Shown here in pieces: positions 1 to 7,055 of a DNA stretch of 9,676 bases. Every line of letters starts with the position of its first letter. The first letter of the stretch is position 1. The translations under genes were made by a program, and so were the position numbers. This DNA is from Cryomorphaceae bacterium. Its GTDB lineage: Bacteria > Bacteroidota > Bacteroidia > Flavobacteriales > BACL11. Location: the NCBI GenBank assembly GCA_949511925.1, contig CATEYX010000196.1, forward strand, positions 1 to 9,676, read 5' to 3'. Under the pieces are notes generated by a model that had not been told where the DNA came from, made no database searches, and was given only the letters and a program-made list of their open reading frames with translations.

Positions 1-1041
1 AGCGGATTATCAGATAATTTTAATGAATCAGTAGAACTTTTTGAAACAATACTAGCAGGTGCAGTTGCTGATGAAGAGGCTTTGGCTGAATTAAAAATGA
101 GTATTCTTAAAAAGAGAGCTGATGCTAAACTTGACAAACAAGTTATCCTTTGGAGAGCAATGGGTAATTATGCTAAGTATGGAGTTAATTCATCTTTTAT
201 GAATATTCTTTCAGAAGAAGAATTAGGTAATGTTTCATCAACTGAGTTGTTGGACTTAATACATAACTTAACTTCTTACGAGCATAGAATACTCTATTAT
301 GGGCCTGATGAAATGGTAGCCGTAGAGGATAAATTAACAGCTTTGCACACGACTAATACTGAGCTGAAAGCAATTCCTGCTAAAAAAGAATTTGTTGAAA
401 ATAATATGGACAAGCCTTTAGTGTATGTTGTGGATTATGACATGAAACAAGCTGAGGTGATGATGTTAGCTAAAGGAGATAAATTGAATATTGATGAGTA
501 TGCTATTATCAAATATCACAATGAATATTTTGGTGGCGGAATGAGTTCTATTGTATTTCAGGAAATGAGAGAATCTAAAGCTTTAGCTTATTCGGTGTAT
601 AGTACTTATACTATCCCCTCTGACAAAGATGATTCGCATTACTTAATGAGTTATATTGGTACGCAAGCTGATAAATTAGCTGACGCAATGGTAGGGATGA
701 CTGAATTATTGGATGTTATGCCAGAAGCTGAAGCAAATATGAATAATGCTAAAGAGGGTATAGAGCAAAAAATAAGAACGGAAAGATTAACAAAATCAAG
801 AGTACTTTCTGAATATGAAAATGCACAAAAATTAGGCGTTGACTACGACATTAGAAAAGATGTTTATAAGGGAGTTGAAAATTTTGATATGTCAAGTTTA
901 AGAGATTTCCATAATTCACATATTGCTAATGGAACAAGGGTAGTCATGGTGCTTGGTGCTAAGGACGATTTGGACTTAGAAGTGTTAAAACAATATGGAG
1001 AAATAAAACACTTAACTTTAAAAGATGTATTTGGTTACTAA
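1..1041 (+). CDS. M16 family metallopeptidase, C-terminal part (5' truncated by window edge)
   Basis: The reading frame is open from base 1 to a TAA at 1039-1041, giving 346 residues with the true start outside the window; the Met codon at 82 is internal. The best signature is at about residues 177-205 of the visible part, where FGGGMSSIVFQEMRESKALAYSVYS matches in shortened form the family pattern GGGMSS-(L/I)FQE-(I/M)RE-x2-LAYSVYS. This marks the second, non-catalytic M16 domain, which closes the clamshell over the peptide. The zinc-binding HxxEH motif belongs to the N-terminal domain and would lie upstream, so activity cannot be judged here. Such proteins cleave peptides and are usually periplasmic or outer-membrane associated in Bacteroidota; location is inferred, because the signal peptide region is missing. 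Isocitrate dehydrogenase follows on the same strand after 44 bases. The family call is firm; the exact subfamily and substrate are unknown. Confidence 0.9.
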   Translation, partial: SGLSDNFNESVELFETILAGAVADEEALAELKMSILKKRADAKLDKQVILWRAMGNYAKYGVNSSFMNILSEEELGNVSSTELLDLIHNLTSYEHRILYYGPDEMVAVEDKLTALHTTNTELKAIPAKKEFVENNMDKPLVYVVDYDMKQAEVMMLAKGDKLNIDEYAIIKYHNEYFGGGMSSIVFQEMRESKALAYSVYSTYTIPSDKDDSHYLMSYIGTQADKLADAMVGMTELLDVMPEAEANMNNAKEGIEQKIRTERLTKSRVLSEYENAQKLGVDYDIRKDVYKGVENFDMSSLRDFHNSHIANGTRVVMVLGAKDDLDLEVLKQYGEIKHLTLKDVFGY

Positions 1042-1085
1042 TTTTAAGTTTACGAACTTTAAAACTTTAGAAAAATAATAGAATA

Positions 1086-3314
1086 ATGAGCAGTCAGAAG
1101 TCAAAGATAATTTACACAAAAACGGATGAAGCCCCTATGTTGGCTACTCATTCATTATTACCAATAATTAATGCTTTTGCAGCTCATGCGGGTGTCGAAA
1201 TTGAAACAAAAGATATTTCATTGGCAGCAAGAGTTTTATCTGCTTTTCCTACGTATTTACAGGAAAATCAAAGAGTAGATGATGCTTTACAGGAGTTGGG
1301 CGAATTGGTGAAAAAGCCAGAAGCAAACATTATAAAATTGCCAAATATTAGTGCTTCTGTTCCTCAATTGGTAGCTGTTATTCAGGAATTGCAAAGTAAG
1401 GGATATGCTATTCCTTCTTATCCTGATGCACCTAATAATGATGAGGATAAAGAAGTAAAATTACGCTACGATAAGATTAAAGGTTCAGCAGTAAACCCTG
1501 TATTAAGAGAAGGTAATTCTGACAGAAGAGCGCCAAAAGCAGTAAAGAATTATGCAAAAGTAAATCCTCATTCTATGGGAGTTTGGTCAGCTGATTCTAA
1601 GTCGCATGTTGCAACAATGCAGTCTGGTGATTTTTATCATAATGAAAAATCGGTATGTGTTGAAAAGGCAACTGATGTTAAGATTGAACTTTTTAGCCCT
1701 GATGGAAGGGTTACAACTTTAAAGGCAAGTACTCCATTATTAGCAAAAGAGATAATTGATACTACTATTATGTCCAAAAAAGCTTTGTTGGCCTTTTTGG
1801 AAGCTGAGATAAAAGAAGCTAAAGAACAAGGGATTTTGTTATCCTTACACTTGAAAGCAACTATGATGAAGGTTTCTGACCCAATTATTTTTGCTCATGT
1901 TGTGCGTATTTTCTTTAAGGATTTAATTGCAAAACATGAAATCACTTTTAATGAATTAGGAGTAGATTTTAAAAATGGATTTGGAGATTTAATTGCTAAA
2001 TTAAAAAATACATCATCAGAAAAAAGAGCTGAGGTAGAAAAGGATATTGCTTTAGCATTTGAAAATAATGCAAATATTGCAATGGTGGATTCTGACAAAG
2101 GAATTACTAATTTACATGTTCCTTCTGATGTTATTATTGATGCTTCAATGCCAGCAATGATAAGGACTTCTGGTCAAATGTGGAATAATGATAATAAAAC
2201 GGAAGATACAAAAGCAATAATTCCGGATAGCTCCTATGCTAGTGTGTATAGTGCAACTATTGATTTCTGTAAAAAGCATGGTGCTTTTGATCCTACAACT
2301 ATGGGTACAGTTCCTAATGTTGGTTTGATGGCACAAAAAGCAGAAGAATATGGTTCGCATGATAAAACATTTGAAATTCAAACGGATGGCATTGTAAAAG
2401 TTACTGATACTTTAGGAATTATATTGTTAGAACATACTGTTGAAAAGGGAGATGTTTGGAGAATGTGCCAAACAAAAGATGAACCAATTAAAGATTGGGT
2501 AAAGCTTTCAGTAAATAGAGCAAAAGCAACTGCCTGGCCAACTATTTTTTGGTTGGATTCTGAAAGATCACATGATGCCGCAGTTATTAAAAAAGTAAAT
2601 GAATACTTGCAATTACATGATACTGATGGTTTGGATATTCAAATCCTTTCACAACATGAGGCGACACAGTTTACATTGGATAGAGTAAGAAGAGGGGAGA
2701 ATACTATTTCGGTAACCGGAAATGTGTTAAGGGATTATTTAACTGATTTATTTCCAATTTTAGAATTGGGTACTTCTGCAAAAATGCTTTCAATCGTACC
2801 GTTAATGAATGGTGGGGGTTTGTTTGAAACGGGTGCTGGAGGTTCTGCTCCAAAGCATGTTCAGCAATTCACTAAGGAAGGGCATTTAAGATGGGATTCA
2901 CTAGGAGAGTTTATGGCAATAGTTGTTTCCTTAGAGCATCTTGCACAGGTGAATGGAAATCCTAAAGCAAAAATTCTTGCTGATACTTTAGATACTGCAA
3001 TTGAGGATCTTTTAAAAAATGGAAAATCGCCAATGAGGAAAGTTGGGCAATTGGACAATAGAGGTTCTCATTTTTATTTGGCAATGTATTGGGCTAATGA
3101 GTTAGCCAACCAAACTGAAGATACTACTTTAAAAGCTACTTTTGAAAAAGTACTTGCTGATATGAAAGCTCAGGAAAATGATATTGTTAGCGAGCTTAAT
3201 AGTGTGCAAGGTTCAGCTGAGGATGTGAAAGGGTACTACTTGCCAGATACTGCAACTACTTTTGCAGCTATGCGACCAAGTGCTACTTTGAATACCATTA
3301 TCGATAATATTTAG
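1086..3314 (+). CDS. icd: NADP-dependent isocitrate dehydrogenase, monomeric type
   Basis: It oxidatively decarboxylates isocitrate to 2-oxoglutarate with NADP+ and a divalent metal (EC 1.1.1.42), a cytoplasmic TCA step. The 742 residues match the usual length (about 740) of the monomeric class, which is unrelated in size to the dimeric 45-kDa enzymes. Compared from memory with the Azotobacter vinelandii enzyme, key residues appear at an offset of about two: S134, N137, R141 and R147 (substrate; VLREGNSDRRAP), K257 (LHLKATMMKVSDPI), metal ligands D352, D550 and D554 (VLRDYLTD), Y422 in EEYGSHDKTFE, and the NADP 2'-phosphate site H591, R602 and D604 (HLRWDSLGEF). The N-terminus TKTDEAPMLATHSLLP is also typical, supporting the ATG at 1086; it has no clear Shine-Dalgarno. 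It lies 44 bases after the peptidase gene and 10 before the sulfotransferase gene. It appears intact and functional. Confidence 0.97.
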   Translation: MSSQKSKIIYTKTDEAPMLATHSLLPIINAFAAHAGVEIETKDISLAARVLSAFPTYLQENQRVDDALQELGELVKKPEANIIKLPNISASVPQLVAVIQELQSKGYAIPSYPDAPNNDEDKEVKLRYDKIKGSAVNPVLREGNSDRRAPKAVKNYAKVNPHSMGVWSADSKSHVATMQSGDFYHNEKSVCVEKATDVKIELFSPDGRVTTLKASTPLLAKEIIDTTIMSKKALLAFLEAEIKEAKEQGILLSLHLKATMMKVSDPIIFAHVVRIFFKDLIAKHEITFNELGVDFKNGFGDLIAKLKNTSSEKRAEVEKDIALAFENNANIAMVDSDKGITNLHVPSDVIIDASMPAMIRTSGQMWNNDNKTEDTKAIIPDSSYASVYSATIDFCKKHGAFDPTTMGTVPNVGLMAQKAEEYGSHDKTFEIQTDGIVKVTDTLGIILLEHTVEKGDVWRMCQTKDEPIKDWVKLSVNRAKATAWPTIFWLDSERSHDAAVIKKVNEYLQLHDTDGLDIQILSQHEATQFTLDRVRRGENTISVTGNVLRDYLTDLFPILELGTSAKMLSIVPLMNGGGLFETGAGGSAPKHVQQFTKEGHLRWDSLGEFMAIVVSLEHLAQVNGNPKAKILADTLDTAIEDLLKNGKSPMRKVGQLDNRGSHFYLAMYWANELANQTEDTTLKATFEKVLADMKAQENDIVSELNSVQGSAEDVKGYYLPDTATTFAAMRPSATLNTIIDNI

Positions 3315-3324
3315 AAAGAGTATT

Positions 3325-4164
3325 ATGATATTTAGGTTGTTAAATTTGTTAAAAGGAAAATATCATCTATTCAAGATTTATAAAAGAATCAAAAAATTCT
3401 TTTACAATATAGATCAAACAACGATTCTGTTATTTGGATTTCAGAAAAGTGGAAATACTTGGCTCCGCTTATTGCTTTATAATTACAGGAATTTATTGCT
3501 AAATCCTGATTTGAATCAAACTATTACATATGATGTTTTGAATGTTATTCAAAATAATCATTTGGATTCAGGCACTACATTTTTGCCAAGAAACGGTTTC
3601 CCCCTTTTTTATAGAACACATACAAGTTATACAAATACATACGATTTGTTTGATAAGAAGATATTTATTCATAGAAATCCATTAGATACATTGATATCAT
3701 CTTATTATTTTTGGAAATATAGGGATACACCATTTCTATATGAACCTGAAAATATAAGAACTAGATTAGATGATATTGATTTTTATGTTTCTTATAAGAT
3801 TAAATCTTGGATAGATTTTTATAATATATCCATTAAACATGCTGATTTTGTCCTGAATTATACTGAAATGAAAGAAGATCCTGAGAAATCCTTTCGTGAT
3901 TTATTATGCTTTTTGAATTGGAGTATAGATGAAGATATATTAAGAAAGGCAGTAGATATATCATCCTTTCAAAAAATAAAGAAGATGGGAAAAGAAAAAA
4001 GTCAAGAGTATGGGAATGCTCCAAAAGATGGAAGTTTTAAAGGTGAGTTTACAAGATCTGGAGAAGAGGCTCAGTTTAAAAATGAGTTAAAACAAGAAAC
4101 AATAGACTTAGTGCTAGATAAATTCCCTCTTTTCAATAATTTATATCCAAATTTAATAGATTGA
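3325..4164 (+). CDS. PAPS-dependent sulfotransferase
   Basis: It probably transfers a sulfuryl group from 3'-phosphoadenosine-5'-phosphosulfate to a hydroxyl or amino group of an unknown acceptor. Visible hallmarks, in order over 279 residues: the 5'-phosphosulfate loop FGFQKSGNTWLR at 37-48; RTH at 97-99, where H99 fits the catalytic histidine of KTH in SULT enzymes; the 3'-phosphate motif IHRNPLDTLISSYYFW at 115-130 (R117, S125); NYTEMKEDPEKSF at 178-190, like the YEDMKxDP segment; and FKGEFTRSGE at 238-247, a divergent form of the C-terminal RKG-G-W motif. The N-terminus is basic with no clear signal peptide or membrane helix, so a cytoplasmic enzyme is likely. AAAGAG at 3315-3320 is a weak ribosome binding site, and the 10-base gap after icd suggests co-transcription. 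Base and codon use (many ATA, TAT, TTT) are more AT-rich than neighbours, which hints at acquisition. No PAPS-synthesis genes are in the window. Confidence 0.88.
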   Translation: MIFRLLNLLKGKYHLFKIYKRIKKFFYNIDQTTILLFGFQKSGNTWLRLLLYNYRNLLLNPDLNQTITYDVLNVIQNNHLDSGTTFLPRNGFPLFYRTHTSYTNTYDLFDKKIFIHRNPLDTLISSYYFWKYRDTPFLYEPENIRTRLDDIDFYVSYKIKSWIDFYNISIKHADFVLNYTEMKEDPEKSFRDLLCFLNWSIDEDILRKAVDISSFQKIKKMGKEKSQEYGNAPKDGSFKGEFTRSGEEAQFKNELKQETIDLVLDKFPLFNNLYPNLID

Positions 4165-4245
4165 TTAAAGAAATATATATCTAGTAGTTGTTCCCTTTTA
4201 TTTTCAGATAATTCTATTTATGGTAGTTGTGTTAAAATCAACTTC

Positions 4246-4372
4246 ATAAATAAAACAATTTTTCTATACATATTTTAATTATTCAAAATTGCTCTTGAAA
4301 ATACTAAAGCTATAGTTTTAAAGTCGTATGTTATAATTATTGGTAAATATAAATTGATTTTGTTTTATTTAT
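4246..4372. repeat. 13-base perfect inverted repeat (4246-4258 / 4360-4372)
   Basis: ATAAATAAAACAA at 4246-4258 is the exact reverse complement of TTGTTTTATTTAT at 4360-4372, with 101 bases between the arms. The right arm covers the last codons of the carbonic anhydrase remnant. The arms are pure low-complexity AT-rich sequence, so chance or a scar of rearrangement are both possible. No target duplication is visible. Confidence 0.4.
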
Positions 4373-4517
4373 AGAATATCTACTTTTCCACTATCTAAAT
4401 TATAATAGGCAGGTACTATTTCTAACTCTGCATTATTTACAGTATCAGTAATAATATTAGAGCTGCAAAACGACTATTTCTTTCTATTAATTTTTGTAAG
4501 GCTTGTTTTCCATTCAT
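4369..4517 (-). pseudogene. Beta-carbonic anhydrase remnant with internal deletion and frameshift
   Basis: Reading the minus strand from an ATG at 4517, the first frame gives MNGKQALQKLIERNSRFAA, which resembles the start of bacterial beta-carbonic anhydrases (ALQKL-(M/I)-EGNxRF). That frame ends at a TAA at 4437-4439. From about 4470 down to a TAA at 4369-4371 a second frame reads SSNIITDTVNNAE followed by EIVPAYYNLDSGKVDIL, which resembles the usual C-terminus (xIVGAxYDLDTGKVxFL). The two pieces join near 4455-4475 with a frame change. About 50 codons remain where an intact enzyme has about 200 or more, and the whole middle is gone, including the Cys-x-Asp-x-Arg and His-x2-Cys zinc site. 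The intact enzyme would interconvert CO2 and bicarbonate; this remnant cannot. Family assignment rests on remembered end patterns only, so it is probable rather than certain. Confidence 0.6.
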
Positions 4518-4556
4518 TTTTAATCTTTTAAATTATAGTGTTCTAATTATTTATTC

Positions 4557-4612
4557 TTTTTGGCACTTGTTTTGTTTTAGGCACTACAATTGCTTATAGG
4601 CAATTACACAAA
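4557..4612. repeat. Three imperfect tandem copies of an 18-19 base element
   Basis: Similar cores recur at a regular distance: TTTTTGGCACT at 4557-4567, TTTTAGGCACT at 4575-4585 and TTATAGGCAAT at 4594-4604. The first two share 10 of 11 bases, the second and third 9 of 11, at steps of 18 and 19 bases. The third copy overlaps a hairpin, AATTGC-TTATAG-GCAATT at 4588-4605. The element lies just upstream of the carbonic anhydrase remnant on its strand and downstream of mnmE, so it could be an old operator or simple slippage. Function is unknown. Confidence 0.35.
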
Positions 4613-4674
4613 AATTAAGTCATTATCCCTTATGCTTATTTGCTTATGATTATAGGTTTTTAGTGTATTGCCTA

Positions 4675-6033
4675 CTATTTGCCGATACAGAACTTTCCGA
4701 AAATATTACCCAGTAGAATGTCAGTAGTAACTTCACCTGTTATGCTGCCCAAATGAAAGAGTGCTTGACGGATGTTTATTGCTAAAAAATCGCCAGTTAA
4801 TCCAGAGTTCAATCCTTCAGTAATGGCATTAATTTCATTAAGCGTAAGTTGCAATTCCTCATAATGCCTAAGGTTGGTTACAATCGTATCATTATTGGAT
4901 AGCTGTGCAGTATTCACAAAAGTTAATAATCTTTCTTTTAACGCTTCAATTCCTTGGTCATTTTTTGCTGAAATGAAAAGTGCATCTTTAAAATCCTTTT
5001 TAATTTCAGGATTTAAGTCAACTTTATTAATAACAAGCAATAACTTATCTTTACTACTTTCCTTTATTTTTTCTAATTCCAACAACTGATTGCTAAGCTG
5101 GGCATCAGCATCAATTATAAATAAGACAATATTAGCAAGTTCAGCTTTTTCTAATGATTTTTTTATTCCTAAACTTTCAATAGTATCAGTTGTTTCTCTT
5201 ATTCCTGCGGTGTCAATAAAGCGAAAAGTAAAACCTTTAATATTCAAATTGTCTTCAATAGCATCACGGGTAGTTCCTGCAATGTCGGATACTATTGCTT
5301 TTTCTTCATTTAAAAGTGTGTTGAGTAGGGTCGATTTGCCCACATTTGGTGCTCCTAAAATAGCAACTGGAATACCATTCTTAATCACATTCCCAAGTTT
5401 GAAAGATTGAACTAGTTTTATTAATTCTTGCTTTAAAGCATCTAACAGATTTTCAAATTGCTTTCTATCTGCAAATTCTACATCTTCTTCCGAAAAATCT
5501 AATTCTAGCTCAATTAATGAAGCAAAATCAATAAGTTTTGTCCTAAGTCCCTGCAATTTATTAGAGAAACCACCTCTTAATTGTTTTAATGCTGTTTGAT
5601 GAGCCGACTCACTTTCTGAAGCAATTAAATCCGCTACTGATTCAGCTTGTGATAAATCTAGTTTTCCGTTTCTGAAGGCACGCATAGTAAACTCACCAGC
5701 AGTTGCCATTCGGCATCCTTGAGTTATGAATAATTGCAACAGTTTATTCTGAATAAATGTTGATCCATGGCATGAAATTTCCACAGTTTCCTCTCCAGTA
5801 TATGATTTTCCGTGTTTAAAAATACTAACCAGTACTTCATCAATAATTTTAGTGTTGTCAGATATAGTACCAAAATGCATTGTGTGCGATTTTGCACTTA
5901 AAATATCCCTACTGAAAATAGTATTAGTAATCTCAATAGCCTGTTTTCCTGATAAACGAATTACAGCAATAGCACTTAATCCTCCTCCTGTTGCTAGGGC
6001 ACAAATAGTATCTTCTTGCAGTAAATTATTCAT
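4675..6033 (-). CDS. mnmE: tRNA uridine-5-carboxymethylaminomethyl(34) synthesis GTPase MnmE
   Basis: With MnmG it modifies the wobble uridine of certain tRNAs to (carboxymethyl)aminomethyl-uridine, using a potassium-activated GTPase cycle and a folate one-carbon donor; it is cytoplasmic. From the chosen start it has 452 residues, normal for the family. The N-terminal folate-binding domain covers about 1-120 (DTICALATGGGLSAIAVIRLSG, then SYTGEETVEISCHG). A helical domain carries an embedded G domain with G1 GAPNVGKS at 227-234 (N230 fits the potassium-coordinating Asn), G2 TTR at 254-256, G3 DTAG at 274-277, G4 NKVD at 336-339 and G5 SAK at 355-357. It ends in FCIGK, with the conserved C-terminal cysteine at 449. 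An upstream in-frame ATG at 6105 would add 24 residues (IFNLGCKIRTLW and so on) absent from the family and lying in the sucD promoter, so the ATG at 6031-6033 is preferred. It diverges from sucD. Confidence 0.97.
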   Translation of the reverse strand: MNNLLQEDTICALATGGGLSAIAVIRLSGKQAIEITNTIFSRDILSAKSHTMHFGTISDNTKIIDEVLVSIFKHGKSYTGEETVEISCHGSTFIQNKLLQLFITQGCRMATAGEFTMRAFRNGKLDLSQAESVADLIASESESAHQTALKQLRGGFSNKLQGLRTKLIDFASLIELELDFSEEDVEFADRKQFENLLDALKQELIKLVQSFKLGNVIKNGIPVAILGAPNVGKSTLLNTLLNEEKAIVSDIAGTTRDAIEDNLNIKGFTFRFIDTAGIRETTDTIESLGIKKSLEKAELANIVLFIIDADAQLSNQLLELEKIKESSKDKLLLVINKVDLNPEIKKDFKDALFISAKNDQGIEALKERLLTFVNTAQLSNNDTIVTNLRHYEELQLTLNEINAITEGLNSGLTGDFLAINIRQALFHLGSITGEVTTDILLGNIFGKFCIGK

Positions 6034-6037
6034 GTAG

Positions 6038-6045
6038 CAAAAGTA
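6038..6045 (-). promoter_or_regulatory. Candidate -7 box for mnmE
   Basis: On the minus strand TACTTTTG, followed by C, matches the Bacteroidota -7 consensus TAnnTTTG. It ends only 4 bases before the mnmE ATG, so transcription from it would start at or next to the start codon and give a nearly leaderless message. No TTTG or TTG -33 box is found at the expected 18-21 bases upstream, so this may be coincidental. Confidence 0.35.
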
Positions 6046-6055
6046 TTCAAAATCC

Positions 6056-6085
6056 TTTGTTAATAGCCATAATGTTCTAATTTTG
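6056..6085 (+). promoter_or_regulatory. Bacteroidota-type promoter for sucD
   Basis: TTTG at 6056-6059 and TAATTTTG at 6078-6085, separated by 18 bases, match the -33/-7 pattern TTTG and TAnnTTTG of the Bacteroidota primary sigma factor. Transcription would begin near 6090, leaving a leader of about 20 bases (AAATTAAAAATCAAATAA before the ATG) with no Shine-Dalgarno, as is common in this phylum. It sits in the 76 bases between the divergent mnmE and sucD start codons. Confidence 0.7.
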
Positions 6086-6109
6086 CAACCCAAATTAAAA
6101 ATCAAATAA

Positions 6110-6988
6110 ATGAGTGTATTAGTTAATAAGGATTCAAAAGTAATCGTACAAGGTTTTACGGGTACTGAAGGTACTTTTCATGCAGGACAAATGATTGAGT
6201 ACGGAACAAATGTAGTTGGTGGTGTTACTCCAGGAAAAGGAGGGCAAACTCATTTGGATAGACCAGTATTTAATACTGTTAGTGAAGCTGTTGAAAAAGC
6301 AAATGCTAACACTACAATGATTTTTGTGCCGCCAGCATTTGCTGCTGATGCAATAATGGAAGCTGCTGAAGCAGGAATTAAAGTAATCATTTGTATTACT
6401 GAAGGAATTCCTACTAGAGATATGATTATGGTTAAAGAATATATTTCGGATAAAGCATGTACTTTAGTTGGTCCTAACTGTCCTGGAGTTATTACTCCTG
6501 AAGAAGCAAAATGTGGTATTATGCCAGGTTTTGTTTTCAAAAAAGGTAGAATTGGTGTAGTGTCAAAATCAGGTACTTTAACGTATGAAGCTGCTGACCA
6601 AGTAGTAAAAGCAGGAATGGGAATCTCAACTGCTATTGGTATTGGTGGTGACCCGATTATTGGAACAACTACTAAGGAAGCTGTTGAACTTTTCATGAAT
6701 GACCCTGAAACTGATGGTATCATTATGATTGGTGAAATTGGTGGACAATTAGAAGCAGATGCTGCAAAATGGATTAAAGCAAATGGTACTAAACCAGTAG
6801 TTGGTTTTATTGCTGGGCAAACTGCTCCTGCAGGTAGAACAATGGGACATGCTGGTGCAATTGTTGGTGGTGCGGAAGATACTGCTGAAGCAAAAATGGC
6901 TATTATGCGTGAGTGTGGTATTACTGTTGCTGAATCTCCTGCTGAAATAGGAAAAATGATGGCTGAACTAATGGGTGTAAGAGCTTAA
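6110..6988 (+). CDS. sucD: Succinyl-CoA synthetase (ADP-forming), alpha subunit
   Basis: With the beta subunit SucC it converts succinyl-CoA, phosphate and ADP to succinate, CoA and ATP in the TCA cycle (EC 6.2.1.5). The 292 residues match the usual alpha-subunit length. The N-terminal Rossmann CoA-binding domain shows VIVQGFTGTEGTFHAGQMIE at 11-30 and GGVTPGKGG at 37-45. GPNCPGVITP at 121-130 and GRIGVVSKSGTLTYE at 146-160 belong to the ligase domain. The phosphorylated active-site histidine is H247 in GHAGAIVGG (246-254), equivalent to H246 of the E. coli enzyme. The start is supported by the family N-terminus (VLVNKDSKVIVQGFTG) and by the promoter upstream. No sucC lies beside it; the two genes are often separate in Bacteroidota. 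A strong terminator follows 21 bases after the stop codon. The protein appears intact. Confidence 0.97.
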   Translation: MSVLVNKDSKVIVQGFTGTEGTFHAGQMIEYGTNVVGGVTPGKGGQTHLDRPVFNTVSEAVEKANANTTMIFVPPAFAADAIMEAAEAGIKVIICITEGIPTRDMIMVKEYISDKACTLVGPNCPGVITPEEAKCGIMPGFVFKKGRIGVVSKSGTLTYEAADQVVKAGMGISTAIGIGGDPIIGTTTKEAVELFMNDPETDGIIMIGEIGGQLEADAAKWIKANGTKPVVGFIAGQTAPAGRTMGHAGAIVGGAEDTAEAKMAIMRECGITVAESPAEIGKMMAELMGVRA

Positions 6989-7009
6989 TTATTTTTTAAT
7001 ATATAAAAG

Positions 7010-7038
7010 AAAAGCCGAGCATTTGCTTGGCTTTTTTT
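7010..7038 (+). terminator. Intrinsic terminator after sucD, probably bidirectional
   Basis: AAAAGCCGAGC (7010-7020), loop ATTT (7021-7024) and GCTTGGCTTTT (7025-7035) form an 11-pair stem with one G-T wobble, followed by a T run to 7038. The opposite strand has a comparable stem followed by TTTTCTTTT, so it can also stop transcripts of the convergent E1 gene, which ends at 7056. Confidence 0.92.
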
Positions 7039-7055
7039 ATGGGTGTAATTTTTGT

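Larger units (their letters stand above)
4165..4674. other. Gene-poor AT-rich spacer between the convergent sulfotransferase and mnmE genes
   Basis: About 510 bases without an intact gene. It holds a carbonic anhydrase remnant on the minus strand (4369-4517), a 13-base inverted repeat (4246-4258 and 4360-4372), three imperfect copies of an 18-19 base element (4557-4612) and a short AT-rich hairpin (4588-4605). I see no tRNA, CRISPR repeat, transposase fragment or strong intrinsic terminator. The weak hairpin lies downstream of mnmE but has no T-tract on either side. Confidence 0.7.

Noticed and set aside
1042..1077. Hairpin between the M16 peptidase and icd genes (TTTTAAGTT-TACG-AACTTTAAAA)
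   Set aside because: The stem is almost only A-T pairs with a bulge, and there is no proper T-tract. It is too weak to call a terminator; the two genes may be co-transcribed.
4588..4605. AATTGC-TTATAG-GCAATT hairpin as an mnmE terminator
   Set aside because: A six-pair stem with four A-T pairs and no T run following on the minus strand is not convincing as an intrinsic terminator.
4165..4674. tRNA gene, integrase site or insertion sequence in the gene-poor spacer
   Set aside because: No cloverleaf-like T-arm (GGTTCRANNCC), transposase fragment or paired terminal repeats with target duplication could be seen.
6034..6105. N-terminal extension of mnmE from the ATG at 6105
   Set aside because: The extra 24 residues do not resemble any MnmE N-terminus, while the Met at 6033 starts exactly where the family alignment begins. 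The extension would also run through the sucD promoter.
6250..6723. 157-codon minus-strand open frame inside sucD
   Set aside because: It is a shadow of the sucD reading frame with low-complexity Ser/Ile/Pro content, no recognisable motif and no promoter; sucD itself is clearly the coding strand.
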